From the NCBI RefSeq assembly GCF_003633755.1, contig NZ_RBIL01000002.1, forward strand, positions 2,108,001 through 2,172,000: 64,000 nt of DNA. The letters are read 5' to 3'. Origin of the DNA: Solirubrobacter pauli (GTDB taxonomy: Bacteria; Actinomycetota; Thermoleophilia; Solirubrobacterales; Solirubrobacteraceae). The notes beneath the pieces are model-generated. The model ran no database searches and was not told the origin of the DNA. It worked only from the letters and a program-made list of their open reading frames with translations. Positions 51,165 to 59,470 of this stretch are shown here, in pieces (the first letter of the stretch is position 1; every line of letters starts with the position of its first letter). A program made the translations under genes and the position numbers.

Positions 51165-51410
51165 CTTGGCGATCTCCTGCCCGAGCGGGCGGGTGAACGC
51201 CCACAGCAGCATCAGCAGGCCGAAGACGAGCATGCCGATGCCGGCCCACAGGTTGATGTGCACGCCTGCGGCCTTGTCGATCTCGGCGTCACTGTCAAAG
51301 AGCCCGAGGATGATCAGCAGCACACCCCAGGCGGTGAACACGCCACCGATGATGCGGCGCAGGTCGAACAGGTTGGCAGCGCGTTCGGCCCGGTTGTCCG
51401 TGTCAGCCAT
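51093..51410 (-). CDS. Small two-helix membrane protein paired with a sodium symporter
   Basis: The 105-residue protein has a short charged N-terminus, two membrane segments (IIGGVFTAWGVLLIILGLFDS and INLWAGIGMLVFGLLMLLWAF) and a charged tail. A strong site, GGAGGTGG, lies just before the ATG at 51410 and overlaps the symporter stop. It is thus translated after the symporter and may be an accessory subunit; its molecular role is unknown. Its last 72 bp are antisense to the end of galK. Confidence 0.72.
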   Translation of the reverse strand: MADTDNRAERAANLFDLRRIIGGVFTAWGVLLIILGLFDSDAEIDKAAGVHINLWAGIGMLVFGLLMLLWAFTRPLGQEIAKSEEASGSVGSDDEGTRRPGDSAG

Positions 51411-51419
51411 GTCCACCTC

Positions 51420-53069
51420 CTACCAGAACACGATCGTCAGAGCGGTGGCGCCGGCGAGCACGCCGAACCCGAGCAATTTCGGTGACTCCCACCAGGCGAG
51501 CTTGCGCTTGGGCGCCTCGTCCTCGTTGGCCATGCCGTACACCAACCCTTGCAACTCCTCGATCGGCTTGGGCTTGGTCATGTAGGTCACGATCACGGTG
51601 ACGATGCCGTCGACGACGAAGGCGGAACCCGCGCCCCACATCGACTGATCCAGGTCAGAGCCGAAGTTGATCCAGCCCGCCTTGTAACCGATGAACAGGG
51701 TCGCGGCGGTGACCGTGCCCGCGATCAGGCCCCACAGGCCGGCCGCCGGCGTCATCCGCTTCCAGAACATGCCGATGATGAACGTGGCGAACAGGGGCGC
51801 GTTGAAGATCGAGAACAGCGCCTGCAGGTAGTTCATCAGGTTGTCGTAGCTCGACGCGATCAGCGCGGTGCCGATGGAGATCACGATGCCGCCGATCGTC
51901 GCGAACCGGCCGAAGTTGATGTACCACTCGTCCGGCATGTTGGGCTTGATGTAGGGCTCCACCAGGTCGGTGGTGACGACGGTGTTGAACGCACTCACGT
52001 TCGCGGCCACACCCGCCATGAACGACGCCATCAAACCCGTCAGCGCGATGCCCAGCATGCCGTTCGGCAGATACTGGTTCATCAGCAGTGGAATCGCGTT
52101 GTTGTACTCCATGTTCGGATCACCGGAGCCGAGGCCCTCGATGACGACGATGGCGATGATGCCCGGCAGGATCATCACGAACGGCAGGAACAGCTTCGGG
52201 ATCGCGCCGATCAGCGGCGTGCGCTGTGCGGCGCTCAGGTCCTTGGCGCTCAGCGCGCGCTGGACCTCCGCGAAGTTGGTGGTCCAGTAGCCGAACGCGA
52301 GCACGAAGCCGAGGCCGAAGACGATGCCGATCCACGTCGCGCCGATCGGGTTGGTCACGTCGCCCGGGTTGGTGCCCTGAAGGGCGTGCAGGCCGGCCTC
52401 GCCCAGGTCACCGGCACGGACCTTCTCCTTCAGGCCGTCCCAGCCACCGACCGCGTGCAGGCCGATCACCGTGATCGGGATCAGCGCCGCGAGGATGACG
52501 AAGAACTGCAGCACCTCGTTGTAGATGGCCGAGGACAGGCCGCCGAGCGTGATGTAGCCCGCGACGATGACCGCGGCCACGACGATGCCGACGATGATCG
52601 GCCAGCCGAGCAGCAGCTTCAGCACGAGCGCGAGCGCGAACAGGTTCACGCCGGCGATCAGGATCGTGGCGATCGCGAACGTGACGCTGTTGAAGACGTG
52701 CGACTGCTTGTTGAAGCGCAGCAGCAGGTACTCGGGGACCGAGCGGACCTTCGAGCCGTAGTAGAACGGCATCATCACCAGGCCGAGGAACACCATGGCC
52801 GGGATCGCGCCGATCCAGTAGTAGTTGACCGTGGCGATGCCGTACTGGGCGCCGTTGGCGGCCATGCCCAGCACCTCGGTCGCGCCGAGGTTGGCGGAGA
52901 TGAACGCGAGCCCGGTGATCCAGGCCGGAAGAGAGCGGCCCGACAGGAAGTAGTCGAGGCTGCTCTTGATGTAGCGCTTGGCTGCGAACCCGACGCCGAG
53001 GACGACGACGAAGTAGCTCGCGACGATCAGGTAGTCGACGAAGTTGGTGTCGAGCCGGACGTCATTCAC
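51420..53069 (-). CDS. SGLT-type sodium:solute symporter
   Basis: The 549-residue protein has about 14 membrane segments of the SSS family. The early loop GRSLPAWITGLAFISANLGATEVLGMA and the region FGYWTTNFAEVQRALSAKDLSAAQRTPLIGA are typical of the sugar-transporting SGLT branch. It probably imports a monosaccharide with sodium. Start GTG at 53069. A strong hairpin ends 3 nt upstream, with GAGGGGG in its arm, so the leader may be regulated. Galactose is a possible substrate, as galK lies next door on the other strand. Confidence 0.88.
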   Translation of the reverse strand: MNDVRLDTNFVDYLIVASYFVVVLGVGFAAKRYIKSSLDYFLSGRSLPAWITGLAFISANLGATEVLGMAANGAQYGIATVNYYWIGAIPAMVFLGLVMMPFYYGSKVRSVPEYLLLRFNKQSHVFNSVTFAIATILIAGVNLFALALVLKLLLGWPIIVGIVVAAVIVAGYITLGGLSSAIYNEVLQFFVILAALIPITVIGLHAVGGWDGLKEKVRAGDLGEAGLHALQGTNPGDVTNPIGATWIGIVFGLGFVLAFGYWTTNFAEVQRALSAKDLSAAQRTPLIGAIPKLFLPFVMILPGIIAIVVIEGLGSGDPNMEYNNAIPLLMNQYLPNGMLGIALTGLMASFMAGVAANVSAFNTVVTTDLVEPYIKPNMPDEWYINFGRFATIGGIVISIGTALIASSYDNLMNYLQALFSIFNAPLFATFIIGMFWKRMTPAAGLWGLIAGTVTAATLFIGYKAGWINFGSDLDQSMWGAGSAFVVDGIVTVIVTYMTKPKPIEELQGLVYGMANEDEAPKRKLAWWESPKLLGFGVLAGATALTIVFW

Positions 53070-53072
53070 GAG

Positions 53073-53100
53073 AAAGGGACCCCCTCATGGGGGTCCCTTT
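53073..53100. terminator. metK terminator hairpin, also in the symporter leader
   Basis: AAAGGGACCCCC and GGGGGTCCCTTT form a perfect 12-bp stem with a TCAT loop, 26 nt after the metK stop on the minus strand. On that strand TTTCTC follows. The same stem ends 3 nt before the symporter GTG and contains its only Shine-Dalgarno-like run. Confidence 0.75.
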
Positions 53101-53126
53101 ACCCGTTTACGCGTGACTTAAGGGCT

Positions 53127-54356
53127 TTACGCGACGCCGTCGGCGACGGCGAGGCCGGCGGCCTCACGCAGCGCGGCGGCCTTGTCCGTCTTCTCCCACG
53201 TGAAGTCCTCGTCCTCACGGCCGAAGTGGCCGTAGGCCGCGGTCTTCTGGTAGATCGGACGGTGCAGCTGGAGGTACTCGCGGAAGGCGCCGGGGCGCAG
53301 GTCGAAGAACTCGTCGACCAGGGCGGCGATGCGGCCCTTGCCGATCTTCTCCGTGCCGAACGTCTCGACCATCACCGAGACCGGGTGCGCGACGCCGATC
53401 GCGTAGGCGACCTGGACCTCGGCGCGGTCGGCCAGGCCGGCGGCGACGAGGTTCTTGGCGACGTAGCGCGCGGCGTACGCGGCCGAGCGGTCCACCTTCG
53501 ACGGGTCCTTGCCCGAGAACGCGCCGCCGCCGTGGCGGGCCATGCCGCCGTAGGTGTCGACGATGATCTTGCGGCCCGTGAGGCCGGCGTCGCCCACCGG
53601 ACCACCGATGACGAAGCGGCCGGTCGGGTTCACCAGGAAGTTCTTGCGGAGCTTGTCGGCCTCGTACTTGTCCTCGGGGAGGATCGGCAGCACGACGTGC
53701 TCCCACAGGTCGGCCTCGATCTGCTCGCGCGTCGCGGACTCCGCGTGCTGCGTGGAGATGAGGACCTTCTCGATCGAGACGGGCTTGCCGTCGACGTACT
53801 TGACCGAGACCTGCGTCTTGCCGTCCGGGCGCAGGTAGTCGAGCGTGCCGTCCTTGCGGACCTCCGACAGGCGGAAGGCCAGGCGGTGCGCGAGCGAGAT
53901 CGGCAGCGGCATCAGCTCGGGCGTCTCGTTGGACGCGTAGCCGAACATCATGCCCTGGTCGCCGGCGCCGGCGATGTCGAGCTCGCCGCCGTCGCCCTCG
54001 CGCTTCTCGAGCGCCTGGTCGACACCCTGGGCAATATCCGGGGACTGCTTGTCGATGGCGTTCAGGACCGCGCAGGAGTCGGCGGAGAAGCCGAGCTCGG
54101 CGTCCGTGTAGCCGATCTTGCGGATCGTCTCGCGCGCGATCTCCTGGATGTCGACGTAGGTCGACGTGGAGATCTCACCGGACACGACGACGAGGCCCGT
54201 GTTCACGAGCGTCTCGCAGGCCACGCGGCCGGTCGGGTCGTCGCGCAGAACGGCGTCCAGCACGCCGTCGGAGATCTGATCCGCGACCTTGTCGGGGTGG
54301 CCTTCGGTCACGCTCTCGGACGTGAACAGGTACTCGTTGTCGCTCTGTTGGCTCAT
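53127..54356 (-). CDS. metK: S-adenosylmethionine synthetase
   Basis: MetK makes SAM from methionine and ATP. The 409-residue protein has the ATP motif [17 protein letters not shown], the signature [12 protein letters not shown], the phosphate loop [19 protein letters not shown] and [24 protein letters not shown]. All domains have normal length. The TAGCCT box upstream could serve as -10. No SAM riboswitch fits into the short gap to der. Confidence 0.97.
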   Translation of the reverse strand: MSQQSDNEYLFTSESVTEGHPDKVADQISDGVLDAVLRDDPTGRVACETLVNTGLVVVSGEISTSTYVDIQEIARETIRKIGYTDAELGFSADSCAVLNAIDKQSPDIAQGVDQALEKREGDGGELDIAGAGDQGMMFGYASNETPELMPLPISLAHRLAFRLSEVRKDGTLDYLRPDGKTQVSVKYVDGKPVSIEKVLISTQHAESATREQIEADLWEHVVLPILPEDKYEADKLRKNFLVNPTGRFVIGGPVGDAGLTGRKIIVDTYGGMARHGGGAFSGKDPSKVDRSAAYAARYVAKNLVAAGLADRAEVQVAYAIGVAHPVSVMVETFGTEKIGKGRIAALVDEFFDLRPGAFREYLQLHRPIYQKTAAYGHFGREDEDFTWEKTDKAAALREAAGLAVADGVA

Positions 54357-54366
54357 TGAGGGTGAA

Positions 54367-54372
54367 AGGCTA
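54367..54372 (-). promoter_or_regulatory. Putative -10 box (TAGCCT) for metK
   Basis: Minus-strand GCTAGCCTTTC precedes the metK ATG, with TAGCCT 10 nt away. The same 11-mer precedes cmk. Confidence 0.35.
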
Positions 54373-54394
54373 GCGGGTTTACGGTTTTCTCCGG

Positions 54395-55756
54395 TTAGGA
54401 CCGACGCTCTTCTTTGGAGCGGTTAGCCCGCTCGACGAAGTCGATGATCACCGGGACGCCATCGAGCCCGTACCGCTCTCGAAGACGATTTTCCACAAAG
54501 TAGGCGTAGTCACGGGTGACGCGCTGGCGGGAGTTGATCTGGATCGCGAACCGCGGGGGCGCCGTGCCGATCTGGGAGATGTAGAGCATCTTCAGGCGAT
54601 GCCCCTGCTTGGCCGGCGGCTGGCGGACCGCGATCACCTCGGCCAGGAAGCGGTTGAGCTCGGCCGTCGGGATCCGGTGCTGCGCGCGGTCGGCGATCGC
54701 CATCACCTCGGTCAGCAGCCGCTGGATGTTGCGACCCGTCTTGGCGCTGGCGGTGAGCACGCGCGGACGCAGCCGCAGCTTCTGGTTCACGCGCGCGCGT
54801 TCGGCCTCCAGCTCGGCGGCGCCGACGCCGCCGCCCGGGCCGAGCGGGTCCTGGTCGCCACCCGTGATGTCCCACTTGTTCAGGACGAGCGCGGTCGCGC
54901 AGCCGGACTTCATCGCCAGCTCGGCGATCCGCAGGTCCTGCGCGGTGATCCCGTCCTGGGCGTCGCAGACGACGAGCGCCACGTCGGCGCGCTCGGCCGC
55001 GCGCTGGGAGCGCAGCGTCGTGTAGTACTCGACCGACTCGGTGACCTTGGCCTGACGGCGCATGCCCGCGGTGTCGACGATCACGACCTTGCGCCCGTCG
55101 ACCTCGAGCTTCATGTCGATCGCGTCACGCGTGGTGCCCGCGACGTCGGAGACGATCACGCGCTCGCGGCCGAGGAACGCGTTGACGAGGCTGGACTTGC
55201 CGACGTTCGGCCGGCCGATCAGCGCGAGGCGGACGACGTCCTCGTCGGCGTCGCCGATCTCGTCGTCCTCGGGCAGCAGCTCGACCAGCTTGTCGAGCAG
55301 GTCGCCGGTGCCGAGTCCCTGCGCGGCCGAGACGGCGAGCGGCTCGCCGAGGCCGAGGCTGTAGAAGTCGTGGGCGAGCGGCAGGTCGTTCGGGCTGTCG
55401 ATCTTGTTCGCGGCGACGACGATCGGCAGGTTGCCGCGGCGCAGGATGTCGGCGATCTCCGCGTCGCCGGGGCGCATGCCCGCGCGCGCGTCGACGACGA
55501 GCAGCGCGACCTGGGCGTCCGCGAGCGCCTCGCGCGCCTGGTCCTGGATGCTGACCGCCAGCGGGTCCTCGTCCTGCGTGTCCACGCCACCCGTGTCGAT
55601 CAGCGTGAACGTCCGGCCGTTCCAGTCGGTCTGGAGCTCCTTGCGGTCACGCGTGATGCCCGGCCGCTCATGGACGACGGCCTCGCGCGACTGCGTGAGG
55701 CGGTTGACGAGGGACGACTTGCCCACGTTGGGGTAGCCGACGACGGCGACCTTCAT
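54395..55756 (-). CDS. der: Ribosome-assembly GTPase Der (EngA)
   Basis: Der is needed for 50S subunit maturation. The 453-residue protein has two GTPase domains, [14 protein letters not shown] with DTGGV, and [14 protein letters not shown] with [11 protein letters not shown], each with NKxD ([15 protein letters not shown]), and a C-terminal KH-like domain ending [13 protein letters not shown]. Its start overlaps the cmk stop by ATGA. Confidence 0.96.
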   Translation of the reverse strand: MKVAVVGYPNVGKSSLVNRLTQSREAVVHERPGITRDRKELQTDWNGRTFTLIDTGGVDTQDEDPLAVSIQDQAREALADAQVALLVVDARAGMRPGDAEIADILRRGNLPIVVAANKIDSPNDLPLAHDFYSLGLGEPLAVSAAQGLGTGDLLDKLVELLPEDDEIGDADEDVVRLALIGRPNVGKSSLVNAFLGRERVIVSDVAGTTRDAIDMKLEVDGRKVVIVDTAGMRRQAKVTESVEYYTTLRSQRAAERADVALVVCDAQDGITAQDLRIAELAMKSGCATALVLNKWDITGGDQDPLGPGGGVGAAELEAERARVNQKLRLRPRVLTASAKTGRNIQRLLTEVMAIADRAQHRIPTAELNRFLAEVIAVRQPPAKQGHRLKMLYISQIGTAPPRFAIQINSRQRVTRDYAYFVENRLRERYGLDGVPVIIDFVERANRSKEERRS

Positions 55757-56379
55757 GCCTGGATCTCCTTGGCTTCGATCGCCAGTGTCACGACCTGCTC
55801 GACGACCTCGTCGAGCGTGAGGCCGGTGGTGTCGACGGGGGTGGCGTCCTTGGGGGCTTCCAGCGTCGCGCGATCGGCGGTGTTGTCGCGCTCGTCGCGC
55901 GCCTGCTGGTCCTTGAGGACTTCCTCGAGGTCGAGGTTGTGCTGCGCGGCACGACGCCGCGCGCGCTCCTGCGGGTCGGCGGTGAGGAACACCTTCACCG
56001 CGGCGTCGGGAGCGACGACCGAGCCGATGTCCCGGCCCTCGGCGACCCAGTCGCCCGTGGCGACGATCCGCTGCTGCTCGGCGACGAGCGCCTTGCGCAC
56101 CTGCGGGTCCGCTGCGACGTGCGACGCCGCCTCCGACGCCTCCGGCGTGCGGATCAGCTCGGTGACGTCCTCGCCGTCGACGAGCACGCGCTCGCCGTCG
56201 AACTCGATGCTGATGGTGGCCGCGACGTGACCGGCGTCGCCGCCGGCCTGCGCGTGTCGAAGGCCGACGCTGCGGTACATCGCCCCCGTGTCCAGGTAGG
56301 TGAAGCCCAGCCGCAGCGCAACCGCGCGCGCGACCGTGGACTTCCCCGCTCCCGCGGGCCCGTCGATGGCGATGACCAT
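55753..56379 (-). CDS. cmk: Cytidylate kinase
   Basis: Cmk phosphorylates CMP and dCMP. The 208-residue protein has the P-loop [28 protein letters not shown] and [24 protein letters not shown] with the RDIGT-type motif. It is coupled to der by a 4-bp overlap, a common actinobacterial pairing. The PNPOx-like gene ends 15 bp upstream. Confidence 0.96.
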   Translation of the reverse strand: MVIAIDGPAGAGKSTVARAVALRLGFTYLDTGAMYRSVGLRHAQAGGDAGHVAATISIEFDGERVLVDGEDVTELIRTPEASEAASHVAADPQVRKALVAEQQRIVATGDWVAEGRDIGSVVAPDAAVKVFLTADPQERARRRAAQHNLDLEEVLKDQQARDERDNTADRATLEAPKDATPVDTTGLTLDEVVEQVVTLAIEAKEIQA

Positions 56380-56387
56380 GACGGGAA

Positions 56388-56393
56388 AGGCTA
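56388..56393 (-). promoter_or_regulatory. Putative -10 box (TAGCCT) for cmk
   Basis: Minus-strand TAGCCT is 8 nt before the cmk ATG, within the 15-bp gap to the PNPOx-like stop. It would give a leaderless or almost leaderless cmk-der transcript. Confidence 0.35.
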
Positions 56394-56394
56394 G

Positions 56395-57033
56395 CTACCG
56401 GGCCGTCAGCGACCTTACGTGATCTGGTACGGGGATGCCGGAGCGCAGCTGCGGGTCGGGGATCGGCTCACCTCGCCGGGTCGTGATCGGGATCACGCCC
56501 GCCCACGCGTCCAGCGCGTAGTCCTCCTCCTCTTCCCCGGGCGGCCCGGTCCGGACCTTGGCGGAGCCCTCGGTGAGCGGCAGGCTGAGCACCTCGGTGG
56601 CTTTGAGCTCCTTGGCGTTCGGCCAGCGGACGTGGTCCCATCGCCCCGGCACGAGCTTCTCCGTGAACACCTCGAGCGCGCGTGCCTTGTCGGCCGCCGG
56701 CTGGAGCGTGCCGTAGAGGATCGCCGAGCGGTAGTTCATCGAGTGGTGGAACGCGCTGCGGGCGAGCACGATCCCGTCCACGTGCGTGACCTCGACGCAC
56801 GCCTCCGCGCCGGCCCGCAGCGCGCGGACCGTCCGGCTCGCGCTGCTGCCGTGGATGAGCAGGTCGTCCCCGTCGCGGGCGATCAGCGTCGGGATCACCG
56901 CCGGATGGCCGTCGTGCGTGACGAACGCGACGTGGCCGATCAACGCCTCGTCGAGGAGCGCGTCGAGCGTCGCGCGGTCATGGAGGCCGCGCTGCGGCAC
57001 GCGGCGGAGCTTGGTTCGTGGCGTCTTCAGCAT
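56395..57033 (-). CDS. PNPOx-like FMN-binding split-barrel protein
   Basis: The 212-residue protein has the pattern of the pyridoxamine 5'-phosphate oxidase-like/NimA group: [36 protein letters not shown] near the N-terminus, [28 protein letters not shown] in the middle and a PRW-like ITRRGEP region late. Such proteins bind FMN or haem; many have no pyridoxamine oxidase activity. It faces a MocR regulator whose start is 15 bp away and which probably controls it. Start ATG at 57033. Confidence 0.83.
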   Translation of the reverse strand: MLKTPRTKLRRVPQRGLHDRATLDALLDEALIGHVAFVTHDGHPAVIPTLIARDGDDLLIHGSSASRTVRALRAGAEACVEVTHVDGIVLARSAFHHSMNYRSAILYGTLQPAADKARALEVFTEKLVPGRWDHVRWPNAKELKATEVLSLPLTEGSAKVRTGPPGEEEEDYALDAWAGVIPITTRRGEPIPDPQLRSGIPVPDHVRSLTAR

Positions 57034-57073
57034 CTGTTACAGTACAGTATGGTTTCTGTGTCGCAACAGTATG
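57034..57073. promoter_or_regulatory. Bidirectional leaderless promoter with ACAGTA repeats
   Basis: Only 15 bp separate the two divergent start codons. TACAGT (57038-57043) could be the -10 for the plus-strand MocR gene, and TACTGT on the minus strand the -10 for the PNPOx gene, each 5 nt from its ATG. ACAGTATG occurs at 57044 and 57066, 22 bp apart, with an extra ACAGTA at 57039; the second copy lies inside the MocR gene. Such direct repeats are typical MocR operators. Confidence 0.45.
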
Positions 57074-58395
57074 TCATCTCAGGCACCTCCGCGGAAGCGA
57101 TCGCCGCGAGCGTGGAGGCCGGTGTGGCGGCGGGTGCCCTGGTGCCCGGCGTGCGCTTGCCGTCCGTGCGGGCCTTGGCCGCCTCGCTGGACGTCTCGCC
57201 GACCACGGTCGCGAGCGCGCTGGCCGAGCTCCGCCGGCGCGGCGTGGTCGTCTCCCAGCCCCGCTCAGGTACACGCGTGGCCGACCGCCCGCCGCTGCGG
57301 CCGACCTGGTCGGCGGCGGCGGTGCCCGCCGGCGTGCGCGACCTCGCGCTGGGCAACCCCGACCCGGCGCTGCTGCCCGAGATGACCGGCGCCGTGCTGG
57401 CGCTCGCCGCGACCGGGCTCGTCGGCCCGCCCGAGGCCGGCACGTTCTCGCAGCGCCTCTACGGCGAGGCTCCGGTCGAACCCGGGTTGGCCGCGCTCGC
57501 GCGTGCCGCGTTCGCCGCGGACGGCGTCGTCGCCGACCGGGTCGTGGTCGTGAGCGGCGCGCTGGACGGGATCGAGCGTGCCCTCGCCGCGCAGCTCTCC
57601 CCGGGGGACCTCGTCGCGGTCGAGGACCCGGGCTGGCCCGGCGTGCTGGACCTCGCGCGCGCGCTCGGGCTCCGGCTCGCGCCGGTCGGCGTCGACGACT
57701 TCGGCATGCGGCCGGAGGCGCTCGCGGCCGCCCTGCGCGCCGGCGCCCGCGCCGCGATCCTCACGCCGCGCGGGCAGAACCCGTTCGGCGCCGCCCACGA
57801 CAAGGCGCGCGCCGCCGAGCTCCGCGAGCTGCTGCGCGACGTCTTCGTCGTCGAGGACGACCACCTCGGCCCGGTGGCGGGCGTGCCCTACCGCACCGCC
57901 GCCGGCCGCAGCGGCCGCTGGGCGGTGGTCCGCTCGGTCTCCAAGTGGCTCGGCCCGGACCTCCGCTGCGCCGTCATGGCCGGGGACGAGCTGACCCTCG
58001 CCCGGGTCGAGGGCCGCCAGTCGCTCGGGCCGGGCTGGGTCAGCGCGATCCTGCAACGGCTCGCCGCCGCCCTGTGGGAGCGCACCGACGCCCAGGCCGC
58101 GGCGGAGACCTACGCGGCGCGACGGACCGCGCTGGTGGCCGCGCTCGGCGCGCGCGGACTGGCGCCGCACGCCCGCAGCGGGCTCAACGTCTGGGTGCCC
58201 GTGCCCGACGAGGACGCGGTCGTCCGTGCGCTGTGGGCGGCGGGGTACTCGGTGGCGGCCGGGTCCTCGTTCCGCCTCGGCTCCGCGCCGGCCGTGCGGG
58301 TCACGACGGCGGCGTTGGACGTCGCCGAGGCGGGGGCGGTCGCCGACGCGATCGCCGCGGCGGTGAACCCGCCGTCGCGCACGCGGGCCGCGTGA
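57049..58395 (+). CDS. MocR/GabR-type PLP-dependent transcriptional regulator
   Basis: The 448-residue protein has an N-terminal GntR winged helix (LPSVRALAASLDVSPTTVASALAELRRRG, about residues 30-58) joined to a class I aminotransferase-like domain with VEDPGWPGVLDLARAL, LTPRGQNPFGA and the PLP lysine region SVSKWLGPDLR. Such proteins sense PLP or amino compounds. I chose the ATG at 57049 because it follows the shared divergent promoter; no Shine-Dalgarno is present. The adjacent PNPOx-like gene and the aminotransferase gene downstream are the likely regulon. Confidence 0.88.
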   Translation: MVSVSQQYVISGTSAEAIAASVEAGVAAGALVPGVRLPSVRALAASLDVSPTTVASALAELRRRGVVVSQPRSGTRVADRPPLRPTWSAAAVPAGVRDLALGNPDPALLPEMTGAVLALAATGLVGPPEAGTFSQRLYGEAPVEPGLAALARAAFAADGVVADRVVVVSGALDGIERALAAQLSPGDLVAVEDPGWPGVLDLARALGLRLAPVGVDDFGMRPEALAAALRAGARAAILTPRGQNPFGAAHDKARAAELRELLRDVFVVEDDHLGPVAGVPYRTAAGRSGRWAVVRSVSKWLGPDLRCAVMAGDELTLARVEGRQSLGPGWVSAILQRLAAALWERTDAQAAAETYAARRTALVAALGARGLAPHARSGLNVWVPVPDEDAVVRALWAAGYSVAAGSSFRLGSAPAVRVTTAALDVAEAGAVADAIAAAVNPPSRTRAA

Positions 58396-58431
58396 CGACG
58401 GCCATCAACGCCGCGGCCGCTCGGCGCGGCG

Positions 58432-58437
58432 TAGGTT
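58432..58437 (+). promoter_or_regulatory. Putative -10 box (TAGGTT) for the aminotransferase gene
   Basis: TAGGTT lies 7 nt before the GTG at 58445, the spacing expected of a leaderless start. Confidence 0.4.
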
Positions 58438-58444
58438 TCCCAGG

Positions 58445-59470
58445 GTGATCCCCACCCACCTGTGGCATTCAGAGACGACGTACCTGAACACCGCGAGCTT
58501 CGGCCTTCCGCCCGACCCGACGTACGAGGCGCTTCAGCAGGCGCAGGAGGACTGGCGTCACGGGCGGGTCAGCTGGGAGCACTGGACGGCCGTCACGGAC
58601 CGGGCGCGGGCGGAGTTCGCGACGCTCACGCGGGCGCATCCCGACAGCGTCGTGGTCGGGGCGACCGTGTCCGGGCTGATCTCGCACGTCGCGACCGCGA
58701 TCCCGGACGGGAGCCGTGTGCTCGCGCCCGAGCCGGAGTTCACGTCGCTGCTGTTCCCGTTCCTGAGCCAGGCCGACCGCGGCGTCACGGTCGAGGTGGT
58801 TCCGCTCGACCGGCTCGCCGAGGCGATCGACGCGACCACGGACGTGGTGGCGGTCTCGGCCGTGCAGTCGTCGACGGGTGAGGTCGCCGCGCTGGACGAC
58901 ATCGCCGCCGCGGCGGCGCACCACGGCGCGCTGACCGTGATCGACGCGACCCACGCGATCGGGTGGCTGCCGCTGGACGCCACGCGGTTCGACGCGGTGG
59001 CGTGCGCGGCGTACAAGTGGCTGATGAGCCCGCGCGGCACCGCGTTCATGGTCCTCAAGGACGAGCTCGCCGACCGGCTCACGCCGAACCAGGCCGGGTG
59101 GTACGCCGCGGCCAACCCGCTCACCGACCAGTTCGGGCTGCCGCTGCGGCTGGCGCAGAGCGCACGGCGCTTCGACACGTCGCCGGCCTGGTTCAGCTGG
59201 GTGGGCACGGAGCCGTCCCTGCGGCTGATCAACGAGATCGGCGTGGAGACCATCCACGAGCACGACCTCAAGCTCGCCAACCGCTTCCTTGCCGGGCTCG
59301 GTGAGGAGCCCAGCAACTCGGCGATCGTCACCTCGGCGATCGAGGACGCGCCGGAGAAGCTCGCACGCGCGGGCATCATGGCCGCCGCGCGCGCGGGCCG
59401 TCTCCGTGCGTCATTTCACCTGTACAACACCGAGGCCGACGTGGACGCCGCGCTCGACGCGCTCACCTGA
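58445..59470 (+). CDS. Class V aminotransferase-fold PLP enzyme
   Basis: The 341-residue protein starts YLNTASFGLPPDPTYEAL, like the cysteine desulfurase/isopenicillin-N epimerase-like branch. It has the cofactor loop SSTGEVAALDDIAAAA, the Asp in VIDATHAIGWLPLD, and the PLP lysine in CAAYKWLMSPRGTAFM. The C-terminal domain is complete. It could be a desulfurase, epimerase or aminotransferase; no conserved desulfurase cysteine loop is evident. It follows the MocR gene by 49 bp and overlaps the protease stop by 8 bp. Confidence 0.82.
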   Translation: MIPTHLWHSETTYLNTASFGLPPDPTYEALQQAQEDWRHGRVSWEHWTAVTDRARAEFATLTRAHPDSVVVGATVSGLISHVATAIPDGSRVLAPEPEFTSLLFPFLSQADRGVTVEVVPLDRLAEAIDATTDVVAVSAVQSSTGEVAALDDIAAAAAHHGALTVIDATHAIGWLPLDATRFDAVACAAYKWLMSPRGTAFMVLKDELADRLTPNQAGWYAAANPLTDQFGLPLRLAQSARRFDTSPAWFSWVGTEPSLRLINEIGVETIHEHDLKLANRFLAGLGEEPSNSAIVTSAIEDAPEKLARAGIMAAARAGRLRASFHLYNTEADVDAALDALT

